A DNA stretch of 16,582 nt from DASQPE01 sp964519805 (GCA_964519805.1 CAZFKN010000073.1:1-16582), one strand, 5' to 3'. Counted from the stretch's first letter, positions 5,826-13,862 are shown. Notes: generated by a model not told the origin, from the sequence alone. Numbers and translations: made by a program.

Positions 5826-7790
5826 ATGCATCGACGCCGGTTTCTCGCCGGGGCCGCGCGTGGCGCGGTCGCCGTCGCGGTCTTGCGTGACCTCGCCGCG
5901 TGCAACAACAGCGGACCACCCAGCGCCGCTCCTCCTGCCGACACCGCGTTCGCCACGCTGCGCGACCGGTATTTCGTCCGGACGCTCCAGCTCTATCCCG
6001 TCACCTCCACCTATCTGGGCGGCGACGGCTACAGCCCGACACTGAGCGGTGTCAACGGCACGCTGCGGAATTGGCGACCCGACGCCCTGCGGTCGGAGGG
6101 CGCGTTCGTCCGGGAAATCGAGCGCGCGCGGCAGGCGATCGACCCGGCCGGCCTGAGCCCGACGGACCGGATCGATCACAGCGTGCTGGGCGCGCAGATC
6201 GGGTTCTGCCTGCACCAGATCGAGGATCGCCGGCTCCACGAACGCGCCATCGATGCTTACGTGGCCGAACCGTTTCACGGCGTGGACTGGCAACAGCAGC
6301 AGATGCAGCCAGGACCGAACGGACAGCTCGGCAGCCAGGCCGAGTGGGACCTGGTCGTGAAGCGGCTCGAGGCCGTGCCGTCGTACCTCGCCGCGGCGCG
6401 CGACAACCTGCTCGCTGGCAAGCAATCGGGCAACCTGCCGGACCGCCGCCTGGCCCAATACGACGGCGTGGACGGCAGTGCCGCGAATGAGCGGTACTTC
6501 CGTGCCGCGCTCCCCGCGGCGGCCGCCGACTATCTCGGCCGTCGCCCATTCGCCGCCGCGATGCTCGCGCGCGTCACGCGCGCCGGCGCGGAGGCGGCGG
6601 ATGCCTTCCGCGACTTCACTGCGTTCATCAAGAGCACGTACGACCTGACCGAGACCACCGACCGGTACGCCTCTGGCGAAGCCGAGTACGACTGGCGCCT
6701 CGAGCACTGCCTGCACACCGACCGACGTGCCGCGGACCTGTGGGACTACGGGGCCGAGCAGGTGGCTCAATACGAGAACGCCATCTTCGAGGTGGCGAAG
6801 GAAGTGGCGAAGGACGCTAAGCTGCGCCTGAACTTCGGGAATCCGGCGGCGCAGCGCGGCGCCGTTCGCGCGGTCATGGCCTACCTCTCGAAGGACTCGC
6901 CTGCCAACGACGACGAGCTGTTCCGCTGGTATCGCGAGGCCGGCCAGCGAGCCGTGGCGTATGGCCGGGAGCAACAGCTCTTCGACGTGCCCGCGGACTA
7001 CCGCCTGGACATCGTCCCCACGCCGCCCGTGCTCCGCAGCTCCGTCGATGCCACGTACTATCCGGCGCCGCCGTTCAAGAGGAGCGGCGTCGGGCGCTTG
7101 TACCTGACGCCTACCGGGAACGATCCCGGCCAGCTCAAGGTGAACAACCGGGCGTCCGTGGCCGACACCGCGGTGCACGAGGGATTCCCCGGGCACGATT
7201 GGCACTACAAGTACATGAGCCAGCACGCGAGCGAGATCTCCAACATCCGCTGGCTCACGCCCGGCTCGGTGGAGGACTCGGCGGCAATGTGGGAAGACTC
7301 GATGGCGACAGAGGGCTGGGGGCTTTACTCGGAGGAGCTGATGGCCGACCCCAAACCGGGGCGGCCGCACGGCTTCTACACCGCGGCCGAACACCTGTAC
7401 GAGCTCCAGGGCCAGCTCCTGCGCGCGGTCCGTGTGCGAGTGGATGTGGGGCTCCACACCGGCCGCATGACCTTTGACCAGGCGGTCGACTACTTCACCG
7501 AGCACGTCCAGTTCGCTCCGGGCGCCTGTGCCAAGGCGTCGGGTGATCCCGTTGCGAAGGCGCTCTGCGAGACCGCCTCGCGGGCCACCTACCGCTACTC
7601 GAAGTGGCCGACCCAGGCGGTGACTTACAACCTCGGCAAGAACGCGATCGTCGCCCTGCGGGAGGACGTGAAAAGCCGCCAGGGCAGCAGCTTTTCCCAG
7701 CGCAGCTTCCACGAACGGCTCATGCGCATGGGCACGATCCCCGCAGGCTACTACCGGGAAGAATTCCTCCGCGCCACCCCGCAGGGCTAA
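5826..7790 (+). CDS. Tat-exported DUF885 family protein (putative zinc metallopeptidase)
   Basis: 654 residues, close to the usual size of about 600 for this family. The frame is open from 5706, but the upstream part runs across tRNA-Pro, so the ATG at 5826 is the start. The N-terminus has a twin-arginine motif RRRFLAG (3-9) and a hydrophobic stretch ending LAAC (23-26), a possible lipobox, although R21 and D22 just before it are unusual. The DUF885 core has HEGFPGHDWH at 451-460, a zinc-binding HExxxxH-like motif, followed by EGWGLYSEE at 496-504, which supplies a likely third ligand. PAPPFKRSGVGRLYLTP lies before it. The family is thought to act on peptides; the substrate is unknown. It likely acts in the periplasm, folded before export. 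Confidence 0.88.
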   Translation: MHRRRFLAGAARGAVAVAVLRDLAACNNSGPPSAAPPADTAFATLRDRYFVRTLQLYPVTSTYLGGDGYSPTLSGVNGTLRNWRPDALRSEGAFVREIERARQAIDPAGLSPTDRIDHSVLGAQIGFCLHQIEDRRLHERAIDAYVAEPFHGVDWQQQQMQPGPNGQLGSQAEWDLVVKRLEAVPSYLAAARDNLLAGKQSGNLPDRRLAQYDGVDGSAANERYFRAALPAAAADYLGRRPFAAAMLARVTRAGAEAADAFRDFTAFIKSTYDLTETTDRYASGEAEYDWRLEHCLHTDRRAADLWDYGAEQVAQYENAIFEVAKEVAKDAKLRLNFGNPAAQRGAVRAVMAYLSKDSPANDDELFRWYREAGQRAVAYGREQQLFDVPADYRLDIVPTPPVLRSSVDATYYPAPPFKRSGVGRLYLTPTGNDPGQLKVNNRASVADTAVHEGFPGHDWHYKYMSQHASEISNIRWLTPGSVEDSAAMWEDSMATEGWGLYSEELMADPKPGRPHGFYTAAEHLYELQGQLLRAVRVRVDVGLHTGRMTFDQAVDYFTEHVQFAPGACAKASGDPVAKALCETASRATYRYSKWPTQAVTYNLGKNAIVALREDVKSRQGSSFSQRSFHERLMRMGTIPAGYYREEFLRATPQG

Positions 7791-7945
7791 GACTCTCGCC
7801 TCGCCGCACCAAGACTCGAAGGAGCCGGTCGGATGGCCCGACAGGTGCCGGCGCTCCGGCTGGCCGCTCCAGCCACGAACTCGGCCCGCGGCACGAGGCG
7901 TGCGTTTGAAGCGACCGGCAGAAGCAGCCAACGGAGGTGGGACCA

Positions 7946-8131
7946 ATGTTCGACGAGGAGCGCAAGCCGTGGGAGACCGAGGGGGACCTCCCGTGGGCCT
8001 CGGAAGAGGCGGAATGGGAAGCCCCTGACCCCGAGGCGTGGCGCGGCGAGGTCCACCAGGGCGAATGGCCAGAGGAACTGGCGGGTCCCGAGTATTGGCT
8101 GTACAAGAAGCTTGGGGAGGAAGAGGAGTAA
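7946..8131 (+). CDS. Acidic tryptophan-rich small protein, unknown
   Basis: 61 residues starting at ATG 7946, with a strong GGAGGTG ribosome-binding site 6 nt upstream. A GTG at 7937 lies inside that site and is rejected. The product is extremely acidic (18 Glu and 3 Asp against 5 Lys/Arg). It has six Trp at 9, 17, 24, 32, 41 and 51, spaced 8, 7, 8, 9 and 10 residues. It has no Cys, no signal peptide and no transmembrane segment. I do not recognise a family. A textbook terminator follows 24 nt after the stop, so it forms its own transcript end. The strong start site and terminator argue that it is real. It could bind a partner through its spaced Trp residues, which is an inference. Confidence 0.75.
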   Translation: MFDEERKPWETEGDLPWASEEAEWEAPDPEAWRGEVHQGEWPEELAGPEYWLYKKLGEEEE

Positions 8132-8143
8132 GCCCGAGGAAAC

Positions 8144-8227
8144 GGTGAACAGTGAACGGGGGTCCAAGGTATGGGCCCCCGTTTTTTTTCCTGTTCACCG
8201 TTCACGGTTACCGTTTACTATTGACCA
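8144..8227. repeat. Heptamer-repeat element 2 with central terminator
   Basis: The left arm has two 7-nt units (8144-8157: GGTGAAC, AGTGAAC). A G5-run and a C5-run form the central hairpin. After a T8 run, the right arm holds about five inverted units (8192-8225) with one 1-nt deletion: two perfect GTTCAC copies, then degraded GTTAC, GTTTAC and ATTGAC. Thirteen left-arm bases (8145-8157) match the inverted right-arm bases (8193-8205) at 12 positions. It shares its unit with the element at 1-52 and its layout with the element at 12507-12609. Confidence 0.85.
8155..8189 (+). terminator. Intrinsic terminator of the small acidic protein gene
   Basis: Stem AACGGGGGTCC (8155-8165) / GGGCCCCCGTT (8173-8183) with one T-G wobble, a 7-nt loop and a run of eight T (8182-8189). 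It is the core of heptamer element 2. Confidence 0.93.
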
Positions 8228-8329
8228 TCTACGGCATATCTTCGGGTGCCGCAATTCGCGTCCGTCTCGCGGACCCGGTGATCCGGGACACATATTCCAG
8301 AACTTCTGCCCGGGTCGCCGCCCACATCC

Positions 8330-10507
8330 GTGACCACACGAACCCCCCGCACGATCACGTCGCCGGCCGCGTCGGAGAGCCGACGCACATCTGAGGACGA
8401 GCTGCGCCTCAGCGAGGAACGCCTTCGGCTGGCGCTCCTCGCCACCGAGACAGGCCTGTGGGAATGGCATGCGGCGAGTGGCGCCCGCTACCTGGGTGAC
8501 GCGTGGGCGGCGCTGCTCGGCCACGACCCGCGCGATCTCGACGGCGAGCTGCACCTGCCCGAGCCGCTCATACACGCCGAGGACCTTCCGGCCGCCCGTG
8601 CGCGCCTCCAGGCCCACCTCGCGGGCGCCACCCCGGTCTACGAAGCCGAATACCGGCTGCGCTCCCGAGCGGGCGAATGGCACTGGGTGCACGACCGCGG
8701 CCGCGTGGTCGAGCGGGACCGCGAGGACCGCCCGCTACGGATGATCGGCATGCAGACCGACGTCACCGCACGCAAAGAGGCGGACGCAGCGCTGTTCCGC
8801 GAGCGGGAGCGCGCGCTCGTGACGCTCGCGTCGATCGCCGACGCCGTGATCGCCACCGATGCCCGGGGCATGGTGGAGTACCTGAACCCGGTGGCGGAGC
8901 ACCTCACCGGCTGGCTTCTGGCGGAAGCGAAGGGCGAGCCGCTCACCCGGGTCTTCACCGTGCTCCACGAAACATCCCGCGAGCCGGTCGAGACGTCGGC
9001 CGAGCGGTGTCTGGACGAAGACCGTCCCATGGGTCTCACCAGCCACCTGACGCTCGTCCGGCGGGACGGGGTCGAGTTCGCGATCGACGAGTCGGCGGCG
9101 CCGTTGCACGATCACGAGGGCCGCCTCACCGGCGTCGTGATGGTCTTCCGCGACGCGACGCCCCAGCGTCAGCTGACCCGTCAGCTCTCGCACCAGGCGA
9201 CGCACGACCCGCTCACCGGTCTCATCAATCGTCGCGAATTTGAGCGCCGCCTCGCCCGGGTGGTCTCGAGCGCGCGCGACTCGAGCACGACGCACGGCCT
9301 CTGCTATCTCGACCTCGACCGCTTCAAGACGGTGAACGACACCTGCGGGCATGTGGCGGGCGACGCGCTCCTGCGCCAATTGGCCGGGATCCTGCGCGGC
9401 GAGCTTCGCAGCCGCGACACCCTCGCCCGCCTCGGGGGCGACGAGTTCGCCGTCCTGCTCGAGCACTGCGAAATGGAACAGGCCCGCCGCATCGCCGAAG
9501 GGCTCCGGCAAGCAGTAGAGAACTTCCGATTCACGTGGGATGACCACACGTTCGCGCTCGGCGTCAGCATCGGCCTGGTCGAACTGGCCGCCGGCAGCAC
9601 CACCGAGTCGGAAGCGCTGCGCGCGGCGGACGCCGCCTGCTACCGGGCCAAGCACGCGGGGCGCAATCGCATCCATGCGGCCTGGCTGGATGACGCCGCG
9701 CTGCCCGACGGTGCCCGAACCGACTGGACCGCGCGCATCACGCGGGCGCTCGAGGAGTCCCAGTTCCGCCTGTACGCCCAGCCGATCGTGCCCCTTGCCC
9801 GCACCGCCGTGGCCGAGGCGGGGTTCTGGGAGGTGTTCCTCCGACTGGAAGACGCCGACGCGGGCCTCCTCCCCGCGGGTGCGTTCCTCCCGGCGGCCGA
9901 GCGCTACAGCCTGATGTCGGTCATCGACCACTGGGTCGTTCGGCACACGATCTCCCTGCTCGCGGGGTGGCGGCCCCGGGCCGACCAGCAGAGCCTCCCT
10001 CCCTGCTGCATCAACCTGGGCGCCGAGTCCCTCCGCGACGAACGCTTGATCGGATTGATCCGCGAGCGTCTGCAGGTGGATCGCCTCGCACCCGGCTCGC
10101 TCTGCTTCGAGGTGAGCGAGCAAGCCGTGCTGGCAGACCTGGCCCAGGCCGTCTCCTTTACGCGGGAGTTGCGGGAGCTGGGGTGCCGCGTGGCCCTGGA
10201 CGACTTTGCCGGAGGACTTTCGTCGCTGCACTACCTCAAGGCGTTGCCGCTCGACCTGCTCAAGTTGAGCCCGGCCGTAATCCGCGATCTGGAGGCTGAT
10301 CCGCTCCAGGCCGTGGTCGCGCGGGCGGCCACCCAGGCCGGCCGCGTGCTCGGTATTCCGATCGTCGCCAAGGCCGCCGATACCGGCGCCGCCCTCGACG
10401 CGCTGCGCGCTCTCGGAGTAGACTTCGCTCAGGGCTTCGCGCTCGCCGCGCCCCGCCCCATCGAGGACCTGATCGCCGAGGCAGGCGCGTCCTGCCCGGT
10501 ACGCTGA
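8330..10507 (+). CDS. PAS-PAS-GGDEF-EAL protein; active-looking cyclase, degenerate phosphodiesterase
   Basis: 725-residue cytosolic signalling protein. PAS 1 spans about 28-150, with a typical EYRLRSRAGEWHWVHDRGR end. PAS 2 spans about 155-283. The GGDEF domain spans about 284-450, with intact GGDEF at 369-373 and the product-inhibition site R360-x-x-D363, so c-di-GMP synthesis is likely. The EAL domain spans about 465-720, but its signature reads EVF (501-503), the loop normally AEGVET reads AKAADT (Lys681 for the catalytic Glu), and the K-x-D after the DDF motif is K645-x-S647. N562, E594, D624-D625 and Q701 are kept. Loss of phosphodiesterase activity is inferred. The GTG start (8330) has no ribosome-binding site. 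PAS 1 begins near residue 28, so a somewhat later start is possible. The gene downstream begins 20 nt after the stop. Confidence 0.93.
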   Translation: MTTRTPRTITSPAASESRRTSEDELRLSEERLRLALLATETGLWEWHAASGARYLGDAWAALLGHDPRDLDGELHLPEPLIHAEDLPAARARLQAHLAGATPVYEAEYRLRSRAGEWHWVHDRGRVVERDREDRPLRMIGMQTDVTARKEADAALFRERERALVTLASIADAVIATDARGMVEYLNPVAEHLTGWLLAEAKGEPLTRVFTVLHETSREPVETSAERCLDEDRPMGLTSHLTLVRRDGVEFAIDESAAPLHDHEGRLTGVVMVFRDATPQRQLTRQLSHQATHDPLTGLINRREFERRLARVVSSARDSSTTHGLCYLDLDRFKTVNDTCGHVAGDALLRQLAGILRGELRSRDTLARLGGDEFAVLLEHCEMEQARRIAEGLRQAVENFRFTWDDHTFALGVSIGLVELAAGSTTESEALRAADAACYRAKHAGRNRIHAAWLDDAALPDGARTDWTARITRALEESQFRLYAQPIVPLARTAVAEAGFWEVFLRLEDADAGLLPAGAFLPAAERYSLMSVIDHWVVRHTISLLAGWRPRADQQSLPPCCINLGAESLRDERLIGLIRERLQVDRLAPGSLCFEVSEQAVLADLAQAVSFTRELRELGCRVALDDFAGGLSSLHYLKALPLDLLKLSPAVIRDLEADPLQAVVARAATQAGRVLGIPIVAKAADTGAALDALRALGVDFAQGFALAAPRPIEDLIAEAGASCPVR

Positions 10508-10527
10508 CGCCGAGTCACACGATCCAC

Positions 10528-12501
10528 ATGCGCGTCCATACTGCCCCGCTCGTCGCGGCCCTGACGGTGTGTGCCTGCACGGCCGAGCCCCTGGGTCCGC
10601 CGAATCTCGTGCCGGTCGCCACCGTGGCGGTGGCGCCGGCGAACCCCGTCGTCTCCGTGGGCGCCACGGCGCCCCTCACGCCCATCCCGCTCGACGCCAA
10701 GGGCGACACCCTCACCAATCGCACGTTCACCTGGGCCACCAGCGACGCAGCCATCGCGACGGTGGATGGGCAGGGCGTGGTGACGGGCGTGGCCGCGGGC
10801 ACGGCGCAGATCACGGCGACCGCCGAGGGCAAGAGCGGCTCGGTCACGATGACGGTGAGCACGACGGCGGTCGGATCGGTCACGGTGACGCCGACCACGG
10901 GCACGGCGAACGTCGGCGGAACGGCCAATCTCACTGGGGCCGCGTTTGCCACGGGCGGCGTGCCGCTTCCGGGCCGGGTCTTCTCGTGGGCCAGCTCGAA
11001 CACCGGCGTGGCCGCCGTCACGTCCCTCGGGGTGGTGCACGGCATCTCCCCGGGAACCGCCACCATCACCGGCACGTCCGAGGGCAAGAGCGCGACCGCG
11101 GCGGTGACGGTCGTGCTCGCCCCCGTGGCCAGCGTAACGATCACGCCGGCCACCGGCACCGTGGGCCTGGGCGAGACCCTCCAGCTCACGGCGACGGTCA
11201 AGGACGCCGGGGGTAACACGCTCACGGGACGCACGGTGACCTGGCAGAGCTCGAACGCGTTCATCGTGAGCGTGAGCAACGTCGGTGTGGCTCGTGGGCT
11301 CGCCCTGGGCGACGTGACGATCACCGCGACGGCCGGGGGCATCAACGGCACGGCCTCGATCGGTGGACGGCTCCGGTTTACCAGCGTGAGCGCGGGCCGG
11401 GACTTCACCTGCGGCGTGACCTCGCTCCGGACCGCCTACTGCTGGGGCCGCAACGCGGCGGGCGCCCTCGGCAACGGCACCGCGAGCAACAGCACTATCC
11501 CCGTGGCGGTAAGCCTGCCGGTCGGCGTCCTGCTGGACTCGGTGAGCGCGGGGCAGGATCACGCGTGCGGCCTCACCACGACCGGCAACATCTACTGCTG
11601 GGGTGGCAACGCCCTCGGCCAGCTCGGCACCGGCAATACCAATCCCCAGACGACACCGCAACTCGTGTCCGTCATGCCGGCGGCCACGTTCACCTCGGTC
11701 GCCGCGGCAGCGCAGTTCACCTGCGCGCTCACGAGCATCAACGAGATCCTCTGCTGGGGGCTCAACTCCCAGGGCCAGCTCGGCAATGCCATCAATGCCG
11801 GCACGAACGCGCCGAACCCGTCGCCGCTGGTGGTGAACGGCGGACCGTTCAGGGCAGTGTCGGCCACACTGGGCCACGTTTGTGGTCTCATCAACGGCAG
11901 CGGTCAGGACGGCTTCGCCGTTTGCTGGGGACTCAACGACCAGGCGCAGCTCGGCCGGGCCGGCGGGAACAACCCGCCCTTCGACCCGAACCCGCAGTTC
12001 ATTCAGGGCTCGGTGTCTTACGCGACGATCGCCGCGGGCGTCCGCCTCACCTGCGCCCTGGAGCAGGGCACGGCGTTCATCGATTGCTGGGGGCTGAACG
12101 ACGTAGGACAGCTCGGGACGACCACGCAGGGAACCTTCCAGTCCTCACCGGTAACCGTGAGCGGTGGACTCACGTTCTCCCAGGTCTCGACCGGGAGCGG
12201 GCTCGCCTGCGCGGTCACGACCGCCGCCAAGGGGTATTGCTGGGGCGACAATACGTTCGGTCAGCTCGGCATCGGCAGCACCGTCCCGCTACCGACGCCA
12301 CCGCAGCCGCAGGCGGTCAGCGGGGGCCTGAGCTTCAGCCTGATCGCCGCGGGCTACTTCCACTCCTGCGGCGTCACCACGGCCCACATCGCCTGGTGCT
12401 GGGGCCGCGCGCAGGATGGGCTCAACCCGAGCGCCAGCGCCCTCGGCAACGGCGGGACGGGGGTGAGCAATACGCCGGTGGAGGTATCAGGACAACAGTA
12501 A
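10528..12501 (+). CDS. Lipoprotein with three BIG2 domains and a seven-unit RCC1-like propeller
   Basis: 657 residues. The signal segment (TAPLVAALTVCAC) has a possible lipid-modified Cys at 17, or 15. Three Ig-like BIG2 domains lie at about 30-111, 115-196 and 200-279, each with an (W)xSS/TS...A.V...GVV.G...GTA.ITAT-type core. From 283 to the end there are seven RCC1-type units, each ending in a CWG motif, mostly followed by N..GQLG; the first pair is C295/C305. Each unit has a second Cys about 10-15 residues before the CWG Cys, giving 14 paired cysteines. It is probably an outer-surface beta-propeller on an Ig stalk. The binding partner is unknown. No Shine-Dalgarno sequence is visible. The start follows the GGDEF-EAL gene by 20 nt, so co-transcription is possible. 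It ends 5 nt before heptamer element 3. Confidence 0.9.
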   Translation: MRVHTAPLVAALTVCACTAEPLGPPNLVPVATVAVAPANPVVSVGATAPLTPIPLDAKGDTLTNRTFTWATSDAAIATVDGQGVVTGVAAGTAQITATAEGKSGSVTMTVSTTAVGSVTVTPTTGTANVGGTANLTGAAFATGGVPLPGRVFSWASSNTGVAAVTSLGVVHGISPGTATITGTSEGKSATAAVTVVLAPVASVTITPATGTVGLGETLQLTATVKDAGGNTLTGRTVTWQSSNAFIVSVSNVGVARGLALGDVTITATAGGINGTASIGGRLRFTSVSAGRDFTCGVTSLRTAYCWGRNAAGALGNGTASNSTIPVAVSLPVGVLLDSVSAGQDHACGLTTTGNIYCWGGNALGQLGTGNTNPQTTPQLVSVMPAATFTSVAAAAQFTCALTSINEILCWGLNSQGQLGNAINAGTNAPNPSPLVVNGGPFRAVSATLGHVCGLINGSGQDGFAVCWGLNDQAQLGRAGGNNPPFDPNPQFIQGSVSYATIAAGVRLTCALEQGTAFIDCWGLNDVGQLGTTTQGTFQSSPVTVSGGLTFSQVSTGSGLACAVTTAAKGYCWGDNTFGQLGIGSTVPLPTPPQPQAVSGGLSFSLIAAGYFHSCGVTTAHIAWCWGRAQDGLNPSASALGNGGTGVSNTPVEVSGQQ

Positions 12502-12506
12502 CTCCC

Positions 12507-12609
12507 GGTGAGAGGTAAGAGGTGAGAAGTGAGAGGGGGCTGCCTGGCATCGGCGCCCCCTCATACCTCTCACCTCATACCTCTCACCTCTTACCTCTTA
12601 CCTCTCACC
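12507..12609. repeat. Heptamer-repeat element 3 between convergent genes
   Basis: The left arm is four 7-nt units in strict register (12507-12534; GGTGAGA, GGTAAGA, GGTGAGA, AGTGAGA). The hairpin GGGGGC (12535-12540) / GCCCCC (12555-12560) follows. The right arm is seven inverted units in strict register (12561-12609; TCTCACC three times, TCTTACC twice, TCATACC twice). The first two right-arm unit types are exact reverse complements of left-arm units. The RCC1 lipoprotein gene stops just before the left arm. The MFS gene stops inside the right arm, at 12593-12591. Confidence 0.93.
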
Positions 12610-13862
12610 TCCCCGAGCCGCCCCAGCCGCCTCAGCTCCGGCACTCGCCACGCGGTCACCGCCACGACCAGCAGGGTCACCATCCCGCCGAAGACCACCG
12701 ACGGCACCGTTCCCATCAGCCGCGCGGCGACGCCGGACTCGAAGGCCCCGATCTCGTTGGACGATCCGATGAAGATCTGATTCACCGACGACACGCGGCC
12801 GAGCAGCGATTCCGGCGTGGAAACCTGAAGGAGCGTCGAGCGGATCACGACGCTCACCATGTCCACGGCGCCACTCGCGGCCAGGAGCATCGCGGACAGG
12901 GTGAAGCTCCGCGACAGCCCGAACCCGATCATCGTGAGTCCGAAGAGAGCGACGTAGCTGAGCAGCGTAGGCCCGGCCCGCCGCAACGGGCGGCGGTGGG
13001 CGAGCACCAGCGACATCATCACGGCGCCGACCGACGGTGCGGCGCGGAGCAGGCCGAGGCCCTCCGGACCGACTTGTAGGACGTCGGCGGCAAAGATGGG
13101 AAGCAGCGCCGTCGCCCCGCCGAAGAGCACGCTGAAGAGGTCGAGCGTGATCGCACCGAGCAGAATGGGCTGGCTTCGCAGGAAGCGGACCCCCACGCCC
13201 AGGCTCTCGACGATCGAGGCTTCCTGCGACGGACGCTCGGAGCCGACATGGTGAAGCCGGGTGATTGCGCCCAGCGCGGCAGCGGTCAGCGCGAGATCCA
13301 CGCCGTACGCGGCGGCCGGTCCCGCGAACCCATAGAGCAGGCCGCCAAGCGCGGGCCCTATGACCGCGGCGAGCTGCCAGATCGAGCTCCGCCACGCGAC
13401 GGCGTTCGGATACAGCGCCCGCGGCACCAGCTCGGCGCCCAGGGCTTGGCGCGCCGGCTGAAGGAAGCTCCGGGCGACACCGGTCACGAAGATCACGCCG
13501 TAGATCGGCCAGATGTGCCGCGCCGCGACGCCACCCGGCACCAGCGTGAACCCGAGCAGGGCCGCCGCGCAGACCAGCATCACCAGGATCGCGAGAGCGA
13601 CCACGCGCCGACGGTTCATGCGGTCGGCAACGTGCCCCGCGAACAGCGCGATCCCGATAAACGGGAGTGCCTCGGCCAGCCCAACGAGACCCAGGGAGAG
13701 CGGATCCTTGGTGACGGCGTAGATCTGCCAGGCAACGACGACTTCCTGGAGCTGGGTCGCGACGGTGAGCACCAGCACGCTTCCGACGAGGCGTCGGAAG
13801 TCGGGGAAGCGGAGAGCTGCGTATGGGTCGTGCGCGTCTCGGGCGCTGGAGTCGCCCGTCAT
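12591..13862 (-). CDS. Major facilitator superfamily exporter (DHA3/EntS-like)
   Basis: 423-residue inner-membrane transporter with about 12 hydrophobic segments. The N-terminus DPYAALRFPDFRRLVGS and VVAWQIYAVTKDPLSLGLVGLAEALPF are typical of the MFS_3 group, which includes enterobactin exporter EntS. The motif-A loop GHVADRMNRRRV follows the second segment. The frame is open to 14042, but the true start is ATG 13862, which overlaps the lipoprotein stop as ATGA; translational coupling is likely. A GGAGG lies directly against the ATG, too close to be ideal. The last residues (EVRGKR) and the TAA stop are encoded by heptamer repeat units, so the original C-terminus may have been different. The exported substrate is unknown. 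Confidence 0.88.
   Translation of the reverse strand: MTGDSSARDAHDPYAALRFPDFRRLVGSVLVLTVATQLQEVVVAWQIYAVTKDPLSLGLVGLAEALPFIGIALFAGHVADRMNRRRVVALAILVMLVCAAALLGFTLVPGGVAARHIWPIYGVIFVTGVARSFLQPARQALGAELVPRALYPNAVAWRSSIWQLAAVIGPALGGLLYGFAGPAAAYGVDLALTAAALGAITRLHHVGSERPSQEASIVESLGVGVRFLRSQPILLGAITLDLFSVLFGGATALLPIFAADVLQVGPEGLGLLRAAPSVGAVMMSLVLAHRRPLRRAGPTLLSYVALFGLTMIGFGLSRSFTLSAMLLAASGAVDMVSVVIRSTLLQVSTPESLLGRVSSVNQIFIGSSNEIGAFESGVAARLMGTVPSVVFGGMVTLLVVAVTAWRVPELRRLGRLGEVRGKR

Noticed and set aside
5742..8198. 818-residue open frame on the minus strand
   Set aside because: It lies antisense to the DUF885 gene, which has clear motifs, and runs through tRNA-Pro and the terminator region. Its composition (Arg/Gly/His-rich, no domain) is what a GC-rich antisense frame gives.
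10429..11877. 482-residue minus-strand open frame
   Set aside because: Antisense shadow of the BIG2 repeats; extremely Arg/His/Gly-rich, with no domain and no plausible start.
12507..12609. CRISPR-like array
   Set aside because: Units are 7 nt with no spacers, and the array inverts around a hairpin. No cas gene is present.
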